DNA of 54,963 bases from Pseudoalteromonas lipolytica (lineage in GTDB: Bacteria; Pseudomonadota; Gammaproteobacteria; Enterobacterales; Alteromonadaceae). The notes beneath the pieces were generated by a model. The model was not told where the DNA came from. It did no database searches and saw only the letters and a list, made by a program, of their open reading frames with translations. This document shows, one piece after another, positions 54,529 through 54,963 of this stretch. Every line of letters begins with the position of its first letter. The first letter of the stretch is position 1. The stretch spans positions 16,207 to 71,169 of the forward strand of contig NZ_LJTC01000017.1 of the NCBI RefSeq assembly GCF_001306915.1, in the 5' to 3' direction. Position numbers and translations under genes: made by a program.

Positions 54529-54963
54529 TTAACAAAATAAAGCTTGGCTCTTAGCTATAGAGCTTCTCCGTTTTCGTTTCATGTGATTTGTGTAAGCTGT
54601 GATTGCTTGTTCTTTACCCGCTGTATTTTTAAATGAGCGGGTAAAGGAAGTGGCGAGTGTAAGCCAGTTGTCAGTACAAATATTTAGTCTTTCAAGTATT
54701 GGTAATGCATCTTCAGGGATTTTCCCTGGTTTATCTTCTCGTATTGAGCGACCAGTCCAATCAACGAGTTGCAGGTATGTTTTGAGCTCATATGGCAGAC
54801 CTTTAGGCATATGCTTACGTGGTTTACCTGCAAAGCGCATAAGTGATTTTGGTTGCTTATTATTTTGAGCTGACTCAATGCGTGTTTTTATACTGGTGTA
54901 GTCAGATTGCTCAGGTAAATCAGCCGCTTTCGCTCTTACAGGGTTTAGGTCAACATACGCAAG
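54529..54963 (-). CDS. IS200-like (Y1) transposase, C-terminal part, cut by window edge
   Basis: The open frame runs to the right edge, giving 144 codons. LAYVDLNPVRAKAADLPEQS, IKTRIESAQ and MRFAGKPRKHMP, then YLQLVDWTGRSIREDKPGKI and NWLTLATSF, match the C-terminal part of REP-associated-type single-strand transposases of about 320 aa. The catalytic HUH and Tyr are outside the window. It is therefore partial here, though I see no frameshift or early stop in the visible part. Confidence 0.85.
   Translation of the reverse strand, partial: LAYVDLNPVRAKAADLPEQSDYTSIKTRIESAQNNKQPKSLMRFAGKPRKHMPKGLPYELKTYLQLVDWTGRSIREDKPGKIPEDALPILERLNICTDNWLTLATSFTRSFKNTAGKEQAITAYTNHMKRKRRSSIAKSQALFC

Noticed and set aside
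54529..54963. Complete insertion sequence at the right edge
   Set aside because: Only the C-terminal part of the transposase is visible; no second end or target duplication can be seen in the window.

Overview
The window looks like a chromosomal segment of a marine gammaproteobacterium of the Alteromonadales, most likely Pseudoalteromonas or a close relative. The sequence is AT-rich. Gene order follows the gammaproteobacterial core (rne / rluC / maf-yceD-rpmF-plsX-fab-pabC-mltG-tmk-holB-pilZ-tatD), and the accessory genes (prpB-prpC-acnD-prpF, GH97, DUF3080-MATE, LruC) are typical of that order. The genus is inferred from gene content and protein resemblance; no database search was possible.

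Region 1 (1-17.5 kb) is housekeeping. RNase E is on the minus strand and runs off the left edge; its C-terminal tail is a run of 18-bp repeats. A 618-bp divergent spacer separates it from rluC. Then come a HAD phosphatase, a convergent Maf/YceF pyrophosphatase, and a long plus-strand series for ribosome assembly (yceD, rpmF), lipid synthesis (plsX, fabD, fabG, acpP, fabF; no fabH), folate (pabC), cell wall (mltG), DNA replication (tmk, holB), pilus assembly (pilZ), a TatD nuclease and a PhoD-like phosphatase. Hairpins mark plsX/fabD, the acpP leader, acpP/fabF and fabF/pabC.

Region 2 (17.7-29.7 kb): rsmF (minus), then the 2-methylcitrate pathway for propionate (gntR-prpB-prpC-acnD-prpF) with four copies of the palindrome TGTCGACA around the regulator promoter. 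An orphan periplasmic binding protein, a GH97 glycosidase and a guanidine exporter (gdx/sugE) behind a clear guanidine-II riboswitch follow.

Region 3 (29.7-36.1 kb): two tRNA-Val(GAC) genes on the minus strand, followed in the direction of transcription by three and a half degenerate tRNA-derived repeats with an exact 108-bp period. Then DUF3080 lipoprotein and MATE exporter, divergent ribE, a CPXCG mini-protein, fructosamine kinase, DUF445 and a small secreted DUF3718-like protein.

Region 4 (36.4-49.9 kb) is more variable: a Cys4/HNH-like protein of unknown role, a pair of exported amidohydrolases (the second lacking the metal-site motif), an Nramp-like transporter with altered motifs, MAPEG, ABC exporter, esterase, VanZ, PAS-GGDEF diguanylate cyclase, an M28 peptidase, and a TPR sensor histidine kinase cut in two by one in-frame TAA.

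Region 5 (50-55 kb): a secreted LruC-domain protein with a lipoprotein partner, glutamate dehydrogenase, four short repeats containing GACACCCA/GACATCCA, and the C-terminal part of an IS200-like (Y1) transposase leaving the right edge. I found no CRISPR array, prophage or complete insertion sequence. The strongest items for follow-up are the tRNA-derived 108-bp array, the RNase E tail repeats, the prp operator cluster, the split kinase and the transposase-linked repeats.
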